Shown piece by piece: positions 29,421 through 41,160 of a DNA stretch of 64,000 bases. Source of the DNA: Gordius sp. MW1 (taxonomy: Eukaryota > Nematomorpha > Gordioida > Gordea > Gordiidae); assembly GCA_964036665.1 (NCBI GenBank), contig OZ038526.1, forward strand, positions 37,138,001 through 37,202,000. The letters run 5' to 3'. How positions within the stretch are numbered: position 1 is the first letter of the stretch; each line of letters opens with the position of its first letter. A program made the position numbers and the translations under genes. The notes under the pieces are model-generated. The model saw only the letters and a program-made list of their open reading frames with translations. It had not been told where the DNA came from and searched no databases.

Positions 29421-29988
29421 GTCCTACAACTAGTGTCGAGTGTAAATCGAACACTTCGCCCTTTCTTCAATGCGGTCATTTTTAATTACCTTACTAAAAT
29501 AAACAACACACCTGAACTATCCGGATACACCTAGAAATAGACTCTGGATTTGACCTTATATTATCTGAGTAAAGCAGTGGCTTATTAAAATTCGCATAAA
29601 CCTATTAATATCTCTGAATTTATAGGAGCTTTTATTATTGTGAGCGTTTTTTATAGCGGTACTACAAATGGGGTTTTTAGTATCTTATTCAGAAAATTAA
29701 TAAAACCGCAATTTATACATTAATTTCAAATATATTTAACAAATGTATTAGCGCTCTCTAATTATTTGTATTCTATAAATGTAAAAGAACTCGTGGCTGT
29801 AAATGGCCTGTTAGTGTGTATTTCTTTACTCACCAATTTTATACAAAGAAAGAAATACACAATAATGGATTAAATATTCAATATATTGTGGCCTGTTGGA
29901 TGATTAAGGGATTTTTACTCAATATTCGCATGTTCACCATTCTATTGCATTATTAATTTAAAGGTATATCATGCAATAAAACTGAGAA
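29421..29988. other. Non-coding DNA
   Basis: AT-rich, no gene or repeat end recognised. Confidence 0.45.
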
Positions 29989-30443
29989 TTAATTATATAA
30001 AAAATTAATGTTTAAAAATAACAAGCTATTCCCAAAAGTAAACATTCTACCTTGAAAACAACAAAAATTTTAGTTACCTTTAAAGCGAATGTAAAGCGTC
30101 CCCACTATAATTACTATCACAATAATGAAAAGCATAGAGAGAGAGAATTGTAGATTGTTATAATCTTTCTTAAATCTGACGCAAATTCCTATTCAACATC
30201 AATTTATAACATAATAATAGTACCTTGGATGGCCTCAATTTTAACCTGGTCAGGCTCAAATTGCATGATTATGGGAGTCAGAATATTGAGTTTGTCAATC
30301 AAATATTTTGTTAAATGTAAGGAGACATCTTCAAAAATATCACGAAGATATATATAACCTTGCAATACTCCTTGATATGGACTTTCAAATATTACAACCG
30401 ATATAAAATCATCCGCAAATTTCTTCTTGTATATTTGATCAAC
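29989..30443 (-). CDS. Candidate 3' exons of a cellular membrane-protein gene
   Basis: Minus-strand exons proposed at 30,224-30,443, 30,078-30,188 and 29,989-30,050. The first is open for 73 codons with protein-like composition (starts VDQIYKKKFADDFISVV; later VLQGYIYLRDIFEDVS). It follows a T-rich tract ending in AG and ends at CAAG|GTACTA. Joining over a 35-bp intron keeps the frame and adds RFKKDYNNLQ and a strongly hydrophobic run ending VGTLYIRFK, a likely membrane span. A further 27-bp intron (GTAACT...TTTCAAG) would add a short tail to TAA. A single-pass membrane protein end is inferred. No family recognised and upstream exons were not found. The introns are unusually short, so the model needs transcript support. 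Confidence 0.4.
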
Positions 30444-32165
30444 CTTGCAAAAAGAACACAGATTTAATCATTTAATACTTTTTAATCGTAAATTACGAAA
30501 AGTTTCGATAATTGTCAAATATTATCTAGTTTATTGTTAAAGCTGGGAAACTGTTAAGGCTGGGAATCTTTATTTACTACAGGTTTCGAAGCGATACAAT
30601 TATAGAAACTGAGTAAAACGTGTATATCAAACGCATATATAACTTACGACCAATTAACGATAATTTGATTGACAACACATCGGTAAATAACGTATCCCCT
30701 GAGGCACTTCGCACTCCAATTACCTCTCTACACTTATTATTACCTTATAACTTACTCTTTATAGTATGCTATATCTGTTTAGGATTTGTTCGATTGAGCT
30801 TACCAGCCTATAATAACTTGTTATGCGAAAAGTTTAAAAATATTATGCAATTATATTGTCTGCGCACTTTTCTTGTGATTCTTTTTTCAAATGGATATTT
30901 TAGGACAATATTAGGTTTAAGGATCATATGTTGTTGCAGAGAGGGCCCGAATCACGATGGTGGTAACCACCAATAAAATAATAATAACTCTAATTTATAT
31001 GTTATCTAGGAAAATCTATAAATTAGAGACTAATTTGGCTAAATTTATCCCTATCCCTTTTAGCATGTGACTCGAAAATAATAACAGAATTATAACGTTT
31101 TCGCTTTTATTAGAGGTAAAGTATGCCAAAATTAATTTTCTAGCAAATGCCAATGGAGATAGGTATATATAAGGATCACATTAGATTGAGTTCACTTTTA
31201 TGGTGGTTAGGTATAGTGGCGTAAATATTAATTGTTTTAATGAGCTCCAATAAAAAATTATTTGCAACGCCATTTATTATCATATCCCGTTACAAATATT
31301 AAATCCCACCAACACTATGTTTAATATTGTAAAAATGTAAAAATAGTCGGGAAGTTCATTTACCAATTTCTATATTTTATTAAATCTCACCTCAACCTTG
31401 CTTAGAAGATAAAAAACTATCCTTTTATTAGTTTATCAAGGCAAATTTACAAGCAGGTGATAAATATCTTTGTTGAGTATTAATAGGTCTTTAGTTTGTT
31501 TAACAAAACCTTCATATTTTTGGATAAACGAGGTAGAAGGTGCAAAAAATGGCCATTTTACTTTTACTGAAGCTATATTACCATAACATTTTTATTTATA
31601 TAAAAAAATACAAAGTCTTCTGTAGATTAAAATTTCATTTATAGGCCCATTAATATTTTTTAACCTGTTTAAATTAATTCACGTTTACGTGAACCCTTTC
31701 CGCTCACAAAAATCATTCAACTATGTCTCTAAAATGGAGTATATTTGAGTGCATACTACATAGATAGTGATTATTAACATATCACTTTCTCCCTTCATTA
31801 TTTTCCACTCGCTCCCAAATCTAGCCAAGCACATGAAGGGGGCGTGAATGTAAGCGGAAAGGCAATCACTTGGTTTAAATAAAGAAAGGATGACTTAACA
31901 ATAATTGAAGTGGAAAGTGGTTGGCCACACTGGGAACATAATAATAACCTATCTTTATTAAAATAAATTGAGGGTCTGTAGGCCAATACTAATTGGCGAG
32001 ATTAACAGAACTGTAGCAAGAACAACATGGCCTTACCCTCATCTCTACCTTTTTATCAAGTATTACCCTCAGTGGTGATGTTTTTTTGATGAGTTTCTTT
32101 GATCTTGATCCGGTTAGTGCCATGTCTTAATCAATGTTCTTAGTTTGCATAACTTTGTCAGTTTG
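30444..32165. other. Non-coding or unrecognised DNA
   Basis: Possible upstream exons of the 30-kb candidate gene may lie here. A minus-strand open piece around 30,590-30,750 contains a GTAAGT donor-like site near 30,648, but phase does not connect to the exon at 30,443. Nothing else is recognised up to 32,165. Confidence 0.35.
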
Positions 32166-32460
32166 CCCTTTCCAAGCGGTCAGATTTGTTTGGAATTTTC
32201 TGCCCGAACCCGACCTGATTCAATTTTTTAATTTTATTGCTCGCCCGAACCCTTCTAAGTGTCCACGACTCGCCCGAATTGTTAAAGCTGCTCGAATTTC
32301 CCGGCCCGAAATATTAAATCTTCCCGTTAGACCCGAAATATGCGATCCCAAAATTTTTCTGCCTGAACCCGGTCCACCTTTTTAATTAAATTGCCCGCCT
32401 GAACCCTTGTGTTCGCTCGGCTATGCCCGAACCATTAGAGCCGCCCCAACTGCCATTCCG
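32166..32460. repeat. Repeat block of reiterated CCCGAACC/CCCGAAA words
   Basis: About 300 bp with at least a dozen GCCCGAA, CCCGAAC or CCCGAAA words in AT-rich surroundings. The open frame across it (32,134-32,385) is a translation of the repeat and not a gene. It resembles the GGGTCGGGTT block at 60.8-61.8 kb in composition. Confidence 0.5.
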
Positions 32461-32628
32461 ATTAATAGTCACAAAATTTTAATAGACTAATTGCTAATGC
32501 ATTTAGGTTAATAAAAAAAATTTCAATTAGTAATACTTATTTTTTTATAAAAAAACTATATTTAATCAATAAATTACATTATTGCTAAAGAATATAACGG
32601 AGGAAATTTATAACTGAAGCAAAAAAAA

Positions 32629-33533
32629 ATAAATGTCATTGCATAAAATCGGTGGATTTGGATTGATAGCGTAGGTAGAGGGAAATGGAACGCAATATTT
32701 TGGACACGTATGGTCCATCATCAGGGGGAAAAAAGGAGAAGATGAAGACTCAAAACATAAAAATGAAGTAAAGTGATTATAACAACGATGATATAGCTAT
32801 AAAAAAAGAAATAAAAAATAAAAAAACTTGTTATAGCGAGAAATTAACAATAGCGATTGTAGTGATGGATGTTTTTATAAGAATAGAATAGATATACATG
32901 GAGATAGGAAAAAGGTGCGAAAAATAAATAGCTAAAAATAATAAGCGAAAAGGGGGGAACATAGTTATTTAATATATAAATATAATAACTCTGCTTAACA
33001 AATTATGGTGCTATTTATTTTTTCGCACCTTTTTCCTATCTCCATGTGTATCCATTCTATTCACTGTTAATTTCTCGCTATAATCAGTTTTTTTATTTAT
33101 TCTTTTATATCTATATCATCGTTGTTATAATTACTTTACTTCATTTTTATGTTTTTAGACTTCATCTTCTCCTTTTTTCCCTTAAAGATGGACCATAAGT
33201 GTCCGAAATATTACGTTTTATTTCCCTCTACCTACGCTAAATCGGGACCGGGTCAAAATAGCAGAAAAAAAAACAGCAGAATTGGTCAGAACTGGTCAGA
33301 TCAAGATTGGTCAGGAGGGTTAAGGTTTGGGTTAGTGTTTTAGGTCAGAGTTTTAGGTTAGGGTCAGGGTTAGGGTTAGATGCACATCAAATTCCCTCCC
33401 CATTTGAGATTTAATTCTAATATATTGATTATCTAAAATCTTGTTCTGACCAGTTCTGACCAATTCTGCTGTTTTTTTCTGCTATTTTGACCCCGATTCG
33501 CTAAATCCACCGATTTTATACAATGACATTTAT
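32629..33533. mobile_element. Foldback element with about 300-bp inverted arms
   Basis: The left arm (32,629 to about 32,950) reappears inverted in the right arm (about 33,000-33,533). It starts with ATAAATGTCATTG and ATAAAATCGGTGGATTT, and includes GAGATAGGAAAAAGGTGCG at the inner side. A separate 255-bp element is inserted in the right arm at 33,244. The long palindrome would form a large hairpin in single-stranded DNA or RNA. No outer target duplication was determined. Confidence 0.75.
33235..33507. mobile_element. Mutator-type MITE (about 50-bp TIRs, 9-bp TSD)
   Basis: Element 33,244-33,498. GGGTCAAAATAGCAGAAAA and the following CAGCAGAATTGGTCAGAACT are repeated inverted at the right end. 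The 9-bp sequence CGCTAAATC flanks it on both sides (33,235-33,243 and 33,499-33,507). Long inverted ends with a 9-bp duplication are typical of Mutator-like elements. The centre has a short run of TTAGGG-like words (33,356-33,385). It is non-coding and sits inside the foldback arm. Confidence 0.85.
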
Positions 33534-33604
33534 ATAAACCGATTGAAAATTCTTGATTTACAAAAAAAGAATGCTATAGGGTTTAATTATGTATTATAAA
33601 AATA

Positions 33605-35047
33605 AGTAATCTTATATATAGAAATGAAACTATGTGTTTTTGTGTGTTTGTTTGTATGTTTGTGTGTATGCCACCACCAAATTTAGAAAACTACCAGACC
33701 GATTTGATTTCACAGTTTATTTCACATACTCCGGAGCATGTTTTAAGATTTGTTCGAGCCAAATCGGTCCAGTATTTTGAGGGGTCACGTTTTTTTGTTT
33801 ATACATTGTTTTATACGTTTTAGCACTTAATAATGACGTCATATGACGTATAGTATATGAAGCTTAAATGTTTTATTGCTGCATAAAAATTTCTTTCATA
33901 TTAAATCAGGTCAGACCCGTTACCATATGAATGAACCAGAGGAATATAAACATTAAATTCTACAAAGTATTTTATGTCATGGTTATGCTATGCGTTTATT
34001 TTGTAGAATAAACTTAAATTACATTTAAAACTCAGTCACATTTCTTTAAAGCTTATGCTAAACTTTACCATAAATAAATGGCATAGCAATTAATAAGTAT
34101 TAATATGCTCTTCCCCAATATCATATATAAGAATGAAACTATGTATGTTTGTGTGTATGCCGCCACCAATTTTGGAAAACTACCAGACCGATTTGGCTCA
34201 AAATTTCACACTTTATTCCTGACACTCTGGAGCATGTTTTAAGATTTGTTCGAGCCAATTGGTCCAGTAGTTTTCGAGATATTTTGTTTTATACGTTTAA
34301 TAAAAAGTCAATCAAACGCAACCTCATGACGTACTGCGTATCTAAATGAAACTATGTGTGTGCATGTGCAGCATGCGTGTAGGTAATGTTGTGATAAATG
34401 TAGTCATATGCTGCGGAAAATAGAAACTTTTTACTATTTAAAATATTAACATGGGCGTACGCAGAGGGGGGGCTGCCCCCCCTAATTTAAAATAAAAAAA
34501 ATTTTCAATACAAAAAACCTTAAAAATTAAAAAAAATTATGTTTCGCCCCCCCCCCCCCCCATTTAGTCACTGCCTTTTCCTAATTAGCCACTGCCAAAA
34601 TTTTGGATAGTCGATGTCCTTTTTTTTCTTCTCAGGAAAATTTTTGGCAAGGACAATTTTTGGATGTCTAGACCTTTTTTTTGCTCGCTGAAAAATTTTT
34701 AAATTATTTTTTTTGGTGTCAGGAAAATTTTTTTTTAATTCCGCCTCACCCTAATTCAGAACCTGCGTACGCCCATGTTAAATCACAGTCATTTTTTTTC
34801 TTATTTTTTACGTCAATTATTATTATTATAGGACGGTCGTGCCCCCTCCTGCGTAACTAAATAAATTAAAATGGGCCGGGGCCTTGGACCCTCTTTAACT
34901 ATTTGTTTAAAAATTTTTGCATAATAAACACTTACCAATTATATTTGATATATTCTTAATCTATTGAAATTTATCTATAAGATGATATATATTCTGCTAA
35001 TATACCCGGGTAAATGGCAAAACAACGTTTGCCGGGTTCATCTAGTA
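33605..35047 (-). repeat. Dispersed repeat with ACCCGGCAAACG end and duplicated unit
   Basis: On the minus strand it starts near 35,047 with TACTAGATGAACCCGGCAAA and CGTTGTTTTGCC, the same opening as the plus-strand repeat at 45,211. Its far end contains two related units (about 33,612-33,790 and 34,127-34,290) sharing AAACTACCAGACCGATTTG and CATGTTTTAAGATTTGTTCG. The G/C-tract MITE at 34,450 is inserted in it. Short open frames across the units are not convincing as genes. Confidence 0.5.
34450..34777. mobile_element. MITE with CATGGGCGTACGCAG ends and C tract
   Basis: Perfect 15-bp inverted ends, CATGGGCGTACGCAG and CTGCGTACGCCCATG, bracket a G tract, a long C tract and AT-rich sequence. 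The family is that of the element at 49,806. The flanks share TTAA only; an 8-bp duplication is not evident here. Confidence 0.8.
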
Positions 35048-35469
35048 GCTGATAAAGGAATAAAAAGGACGAATTGCGAAATAGGGCAAAAAAGAATAGT
35101 GTAAATTAATGATTATAGAAATTAATAATAAGTAATAGCTTAGATTAGGGAATAAAAAAAGGTGAATTGAAAAATAAGGAAGCTTTGTTAAACCAAATTT
35201 TATTTGCTAAAAGAATTAAATGAATTAGGTTTAAATTTAACACTGAAAATGGCATAACGCCTTTGTTTTAAGTCTAGACGGCAATATCAATCCTTTTCAT
35301 AAACGTAGCTAGGGATCTGAAAGAAATGGAGTCGAGCAAAAATTATAAAAATAACTCAAGAAGGGGTGGCAAAATTCTGTTATTTTAAAATTTTAAGCAT
35401 TCTCGATATAAAATCTAATAAAAAAAGTAAAAAATATAATATACTATTTTATAATTTTATTATGCTAGA

Positions 35470-35580
35470 ATTGCCCGAATCTTATTAGCGTGACCGCCCG
35501 GGCCCGCCTAAAAATTGAAATTTTAGAAGGAGTGGGCCGGGCAGCGGGCCCGGCCGGGCATTCTGATCTCTGTTTCTAAG
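35470..35580. repeat. GGGCCCGG-rich repeat end
   Basis: GGCCCGCC, GGGCCGGGC and CGGGCCCGGCCGGGC words are packed in about 110 bp of otherwise AT-rich DNA and end CATTCTGATCTCTG. It is a solitary reiterated-word repeat end. Confidence 0.4.
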
Positions 35581-35589
35581 TGACACGAG

Positions 35590-36760
35590 GTCGTCCTCTT
35601 GTTCTCTTTACCGGTACCTTCATGTCAGTACATTTTGAATTAGGTCATTCGTGTCGCTTCTTAGTATATGCCCATACCACCTTAGCCGATTTTCGTTAAT
35701 GATGTCTCCCATAGGTTCAATACCCATTTTTGTCATGAGGTCATTCGTCATATAGGCGAGCACTTAGTATAGCCCTAGCTCCACCGTATCACTCCTATCT
35801 CCATGGCTTTTAATAGCTTTTCTCTCGTGTGAATGCCCATGTTTCAATTCCATAGCGTAACGCCGGTCTTACGATAGATTTATAAGCTCTGCTCTTAAAC
35901 CATATTTGCATTATATTATCGTTACATCGGATATACTTTGCCAGTTAAGCCATCCTTTTTAAATCCGGTCATTCCCTTCTGATGCGCTACCCCCTCGATT
36001 TTCAATGAGCCGAGGTATGTAAAATTCCCTACTTTTGGGTACTTTTTCATTTCAATGTGTACCCCTTTTTGATCGTTGACTTAAGCACTTTTCGGCTTCT
36101 TCGAATACTTTCTACTTTGTCTCTTCATCGGCATATAGCATAGACCATGGCGATGACTTTTAAATGACTCTAGTTTTCTCCATAATTATATTAAATAAAA
36201 AGGAACTTAGGGCAGATTCCTGATGTAATCCAATTTCAACCCGGGTTTAGAGTTCCAACTGTCGTCTAATGCACTAAATTGAGGCTTGATGAATATTTTT
36301 AATAAGCCTTATATACGCGTTAGGGATATTTTATTTTCTCATGCACCACCATATACCGCGAGAGACCGTGTTATATGCTTTCTTCAAGTCGATAAACACC
36401 ATATGTAGGTCTTTTCTCTTTTCACTATATTTATCCATAATTTGTCATAGTGCGAAAATTGGATCGATTGTAAATTTGCCGCCCACAAAGTGGAATTGGT
36501 TATTCAATATTTCCACCTCGTTTTTCAGCCTTTTCCGTACGATTCTTTCCAAAAGGACTGACACGCTAACCTCTATAAATGTCACACTCCTGAGAATCTT
36601 GCCATTAAATAAGGGTATAATCGTGGCTGCTTCATTGATTAGGAACTTGCTCTCTACCAATATCTTGTTAAAGAGGCTCATCATGGTCGTTCCTTCTTGC
36701 ATCCAAGCAATGCTTCCGTATGTATTCCATCTTGGGCCTATATATCCATAACGACGCAGA
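35590..36760 (-). pseudogene. RTE-like LINE reverse transcriptase fragment
   Basis: Minus-strand LINE coding. The best open piece (36,445-36,702) reads MQEGTTMMSLFNKILVES at its start, later ERIVRKRLKNEVEILNNQF and GGKFTIDPIFAL. It is followed by KRKDLHMVFIDLKKAYNTV near 36,385, which holds the first catalytic aspartate. The active-site box is YADE at 36,124-36,135, with glutamate in place of the second aspartate. C-terminal sequence with RLRWYG-like residues continues to about 35,600. It differs enough from the 2-8 kb copies to be another family or an older branch. Many stops. Confidence 0.75.
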
Positions 36761-37414
36761 AACGCTTAAAATATTTAAAGAATATTCTTATGAAGGGGAA
36801 GGCCACTGTATAGTATGCGCTTGATATAGCTTAGCCTTTGCCTACAGGCGCTTTAACTTCATGTCAGCACTGATTCTTACAAAATTCCTTTGAGATAATG
36901 GTAGTTAAGACACTCTTAAATATAAGGATTCTTTTTAGACAAATGATTGTATAGATGTATAGCTGAAGAGTTAATCCAGTTATAAGAGAAAACGTGTTCA
37001 GATTGCCGAAGCGAACAACCCCTTTAATGTATAAAATTGCTACTTACGAGGTATGGGTAGGCGTGGGTAAAATGCATAATCAAGTTTTCTCCTTGATAAG
37101 TGATCAGGTGAATTCGAAAATGTAAAATAAGTATAAAGATTTTTGTCTAAAATTAACAAAATCATTAACTTTTAAGTTAAACAGAAGTTAGCTAGAATGC
37201 AACCATAAATACTATTAATTCAGATAAAAATAAATTTATTAATCAAAAGGCAACGTTTAATTTATGCTAAGGGATGAAACCTTTTAATTTATATATTAAA
37301 ATGACTTTTCTGCAATTTAGATACTATCACAAAATAACTAATTTATAGGTATATAAAATGTGTAGCAGTTTTGAAAAAGAATAAAATTTATGGGTTCTTA
37401 AGTAATTATATAGT
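36761..37414. other. Non-coding DNA
   Basis: AT-rich, no feature recognised. Confidence 0.45.
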
Positions 37415-38247
37415 TATGTATTGTAACGTATATATATACATAGAATTACATAAACACATGTCGTTTTGAATAAAAACTTTGTTATCAGAAATGGCGAATA
37501 AGAAAAGACGATATATATAATGCATGCATAACATTATTTCAGCTAATGGAAACAGTATTTCATCCAGGTAAAATTCATTTAAATGAAACGGTTAGAAGGA
37601 GAACCAATAATGGGATTTGCTCAAAGATTAAAATAATTGGTTAGAATATCCAATTTTAAATGTATTATGGACGAAAGGCTCAGAGACCTATTTTTGGTTG
37701 TCTGTTAACAAAGTTGGATATTGAATTAGGTACGCATTACCCCCCTCTATGAATTCAGATGGCACAGGTATAACCTTAAAACAAGTCTTAGTAATTGAAT
37801 TGTAAATGGCCGGAAAGGAGGTAACCATGGTATTAACAAAGCACAAAATAACTATACAAGGGTTTTTGTTAAAAATCATACACGACTTAACAACAGCAAC
37901 AACTCTTTGTTATCGCGGAAGGTTACATTTATAGGCAAATTGTCCAGCAATCAAAGCCACATGTATTATTGCAAGAAATAGGACATTTGCAAGGGCTTAT
38001 AAATTACCAATTTATAATATCCAGGGTGGAGATGGAGATGGAAGTTTTGATGACAATTAGATGAATCAAATTAAAAGAGTAGGGCAATAGAGCAACTATA
38101 ATAGCACGTTTGAATGATATTTCATATTGTCTTAAATAGGGGGCGCAGGTTTCAGTCATTAACAACAAGAAATGAAACCAGGTCGGCAGTCCAAAGTTAA
38201 GACGAACTAATAATTTAATCGTATATGGTCTAAAGACGCTAGATGCT

Positions 38248-38810
38248 ATGGAAGTGAGGGTTAAAGTGGAAGTTGGAGAAGAGGTTAATATTTACTCGCA
38301 ATTGTCACTAAATGTATTAACCTACCGTTATTTAAGTTACCTGCATTTTAGAATTCAGTTTGGGGATTTCAAAATGTGTAAGGAAAAAATCTACAACGAG
38401 GTTAACACAATTCATAGCAAGTTAAATAATTTAATCAAAGAATTTGCAGAGATTTTTGATAACAGTCATGAATATTAACAGAAATCCAATTCATCTAAAT
38501 GTAAATAGATGCAACAGGTAAAATAATGCCCGCCCATCGTGTTCCCTTTCCCTTATAAAAACCGATTGAAATGGAGGAAAGTTTGGTTGCGGCTAACATA
38601 ATCGAGAAGGTGGACCACAAAAACAAGGATTTAATGGGTTACATCAACTGTAAATGTGAGAAAATAAAATTTTTGCAAAAATACTTTAGATCCTTATTTA
38701 ATAGGGACTACCATAAATTGCCTACCTTCAAAGATATTGCTTCGAAATTGGTTAATTGGAATTACGACAAATTATCTGAAAGACGCATGTCTTCTAATGA
38801 AGACTCATGA
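38248..38810 (+). pseudogene. Gypsy protease-RT junction (broken)
   Basis: Two open pieces, 38,248-38,478 and 38,571-38,810. The second begins MEESLVAANIIEKVDHKNKD, the gypsy RT entry region. It then reads a damaged palm entry with YHKLPTFKDIASKLV near 38,710. The catalytic core with the YxDD box is missing, so the RT is deleted internally. Confidence 0.55.
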
Positions 38811-39034
38811 ATTCCCAAAAATATCTTATTATAAGCACACACGTGTGTAATTTTTAATATAAACGTATGTCTTTTGTGTTGGCTTCGGCAGCCATAATAT
38901 TCCAAAGATAAATGGATAATTTGCTAAGTGATTTTAAAAAGACCGTTTAGATGATGTTATAATAAAGGATGATGATGATGACGAACTACGAAATTCGACT
39001 GCTGTATTAAGATAAATTCAAGGCGGCCAAGTTA

Positions 39035-39500
39035 AGAGATAAGCTGGACAAAGTAAATTTAAAAGAATCAATACAGTTATTAGGATATCAGATAGATAAA
39101 AATGGAATACACCCGACAGCAGATAAAGTGAAAGCAAGTAGAGAGCACCAACGGCAAAAACCATTCATGAATTATGAGCCGTTTGGGTTTTCTTATCATA
39201 CTGAGTCTTCATGGTTTATGTTGACCTTTACATTGCTTAATTAGTTAAAAATGACACTGAACGTAGACTTTGTTAAAACAAGCAGTATTTGATAAAATAA
39301 AAAGAGTATCGTCACGAGAAGATACTTTGACACCTTATTCACCTAACATACCAATTATTCTAGAATGTGATGCTTCCAATGAAGGGTTAGGGGAGGTCTT
39401 ATTACACAAACTTTCTAATGGCCAAAAAATCCATTGCATATGCATCAAGGACACTTTTGAGTGCGGAGAAAAATTATGCGACCATTGACAGAAAGGCAAG
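39035..39500 (+). pseudogene. Gypsy RT thumb and RNase H start (broken)
   Basis: LLGYQIDKNGIHPTADKVKA at about 39,078-39,135 is the RT thumb. The open piece 39,270-39,488 contains IILECDASNEGLGEVLLH, the RNase H active-site region with the first aspartate. Stops and shifts separate them, and the following NYATIDRKA-like motif near 39,473 is in another frame. Confidence 0.7.
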
Positions 39501-39899
39501 CTTTGATATTTGGAATCGAAAAATTCATTCTTGGGGAAGTTTATCTTACGTAACCATCACAAACCATTAGTAAGATTGTTTGGGGATAACATAACTTATC
39601 GCACATCTGTAACAATCGATTAATTAAAAGGACGCGGAAAGTGTCAGCTTTCGATTATAATTTAGAATAGAAACCAAAGAAAAATAATCAATTGGCCTAT
39701 GCGTCATCAAGATTAGTAGTACCAGAACAGGAATATTCAACAACGAAGATGTAAGATCCATAACTTTTAAAGATTAAGGAAAAAACGTTAGCTAATGAGA
39801 CTCGTAAAGTTTTAACTCTTAAGAAACATTTAGTACAATTCGAACAAGACTGGAGATTAAACAGGAATCTTCTCACAAGTGAATTAATTGCGTACTATT

Positions 39900-40640
39900 T
39901 AAAAAAAAATGGACGAGGATATCTTACAATGAAACGGACACATCGTTTCCCAATAGTTTTCGTATGACTATACTGAAATTAATACACATAGGACATCCGG
40001 GCATAAATTCAATGAAATCCAAGTAGATAATATGTATGGTGGCTTAACATGGATCATGATATCGACACTTTCGTTAAACAATTTGTTAGCTGCACACGTC
40101 ATAGAACTAATATCGCTGAAATACCCTTATATTCATAGAATGTTAGTGATACTACTTGGGAAAGATTACACATTGATTTGGCTGGCCCGATGGATAGTCG
40201 TTACTGGTTGGTGGGGGGGGGATTCTTATTCAAAATGGATTGAAGTAGACCTTATAAACTAAACTTTTTCCATATAATTATAAAAAAGCTTAAACGATGG
40301 TTCAGCCGATTTGATACCACGTCAAATTGTTAGCGACAACGGGCCACAGTTTACATCAAACGAATTTAGAATGTTCAATATTATACATATTTTAACCACA
40401 CCTTATCATCCCAAAACAAATGGTTGCGTTGAACGTGGTATAAGAACTTTTAATTGTCGCTATCTGGCCACGAAGGAAGATATCAAGGATGCAGAGGAAT
40501 GTATGATTGAGAATTTAACAACATATCGGAACACCGAACATAGAGCAACTGGGAGGTCACCAGCCAAAATAATGCTCGGTAGACGAAACCGGACCCTGTT
40601 GGATTGGACTAGACCAAACCAAACCCTAGAACTAATCTAG
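39900..40640 (+). pseudogene. Gypsy integrase (broken)
   Basis: A zinc-finger remnant (HIGHPGINSMK near 39,990) leads into the core. One open piece (40,032-40,262) is partly off frame and has YSKWIEVDLIN. The piece 40,311-40,640 holds RQIVSDNGPQFTSNEF with the second catalytic aspartate, then TTPYHPKTNGCVERGIR with the catalytic glutamate. Its end, GRSPAKIMLGRRNRT, is the usual post-core motif. The C-terminal tail continues brokenly to about 40,890. Confidence 0.75.
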
Positions 40641-41093
40641 AAAACAATAGAGAAAAGCAAGATTGTTATCACGACAAGGGTTTATTTTCACGAGAATTTT
40701 CAAATAACCAGCCAGTGTGAGTAAAAAACGAAATTAGACCTGGTTGGAGGGAAGGCACGGTATTACAACAAAATGGAATATGGTCATATATAGTGGAAAG
40801 TAGGAAACAAATAAGGAAGCACGCGGATCAATTAAGAAAAAGAATTACCAAGTTACACACAGAGGAGATTAATTTTACCAAATCAAGATAAACGAGTCTA
40901 AGACCCGATGGTGGAAGAAGAGGGCGAAGAAACCGTTAGAAATAGGAGAAATTAAAAGAAGTTGATCGAAATGTAGAGAGTTCATCATCGCAGGACGTTC
41001 TGAATATACCAGGAGTGATTCAAACACCGCCGTAAAAAGCATATTCGGCCGGGCACCCCCTAGATTAATTGAGGAAATGTAATGTCTGTCAAC

Positions 41094-41103
41094 AAAAGGG
41101 GGA
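41094..41103 (+). promoter_or_regulatory. Polypurine tract of third gypsy relic
   Basis: AAAAGGGGGA, nearly identical to the tract at 27,251. The sequence after it (TGCAGTAACAATATAG from 41,108) is the candidate 3' LTR start. Confidence 0.55.
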
Positions 41104-41160
41104 CAAATGCAGTAACAATATAGTCATATTGTAACACATATATACATACATACTAGTGTT

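Larger units (their letters stand above)
37415..41160 (+). mobile_element. Third Ty3/gypsy relic, related to the Mag-like element
   Basis: Protease/RT, RNase H and integrase pieces occur in order between a possible primer-binding site (TGGCGA at 37,492) and a polypurine tract AAAAGGGGGAC at 41,094-41,103. Short sequences next to these sites (37,412-37,450 and 41,116-41,155, both with ATTGTAAC then TATATATACATA) resemble each other and may be LTR remnants. The polypurine tract and primer site resemble those of the element at 23.3 kb. Coding is heavily broken, with large deletions in RT. Confidence 0.65.

Noticed and set aside
30620..30976. 118-codon plus-strand open frame
   Set aside because: It starts at GTG, has no family resemblance and is typical of chance Leu/Ile/Cys-rich frames in AT-rich DNA. 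It also lies opposite the candidate minus-strand gene region.
32134..32385. 83-codon open frame
   Set aside because: It is a translation of the CCCGAACC-type repeat block; the protein is a run of Pro/Glu/Arg repeats with no gene-like context.
33356..33385. TTAGGG-like words, possible interstitial telomere
   Set aside because: Only a few imperfect copies inside a 255-bp MITE, so chance or MITE sequence is more likely than telomeric DNA.
37688..37879. 63-codon minus-strand frame
   Set aside because: It lies opposite the 5' part of a gypsy relic and has no domain or splice context.
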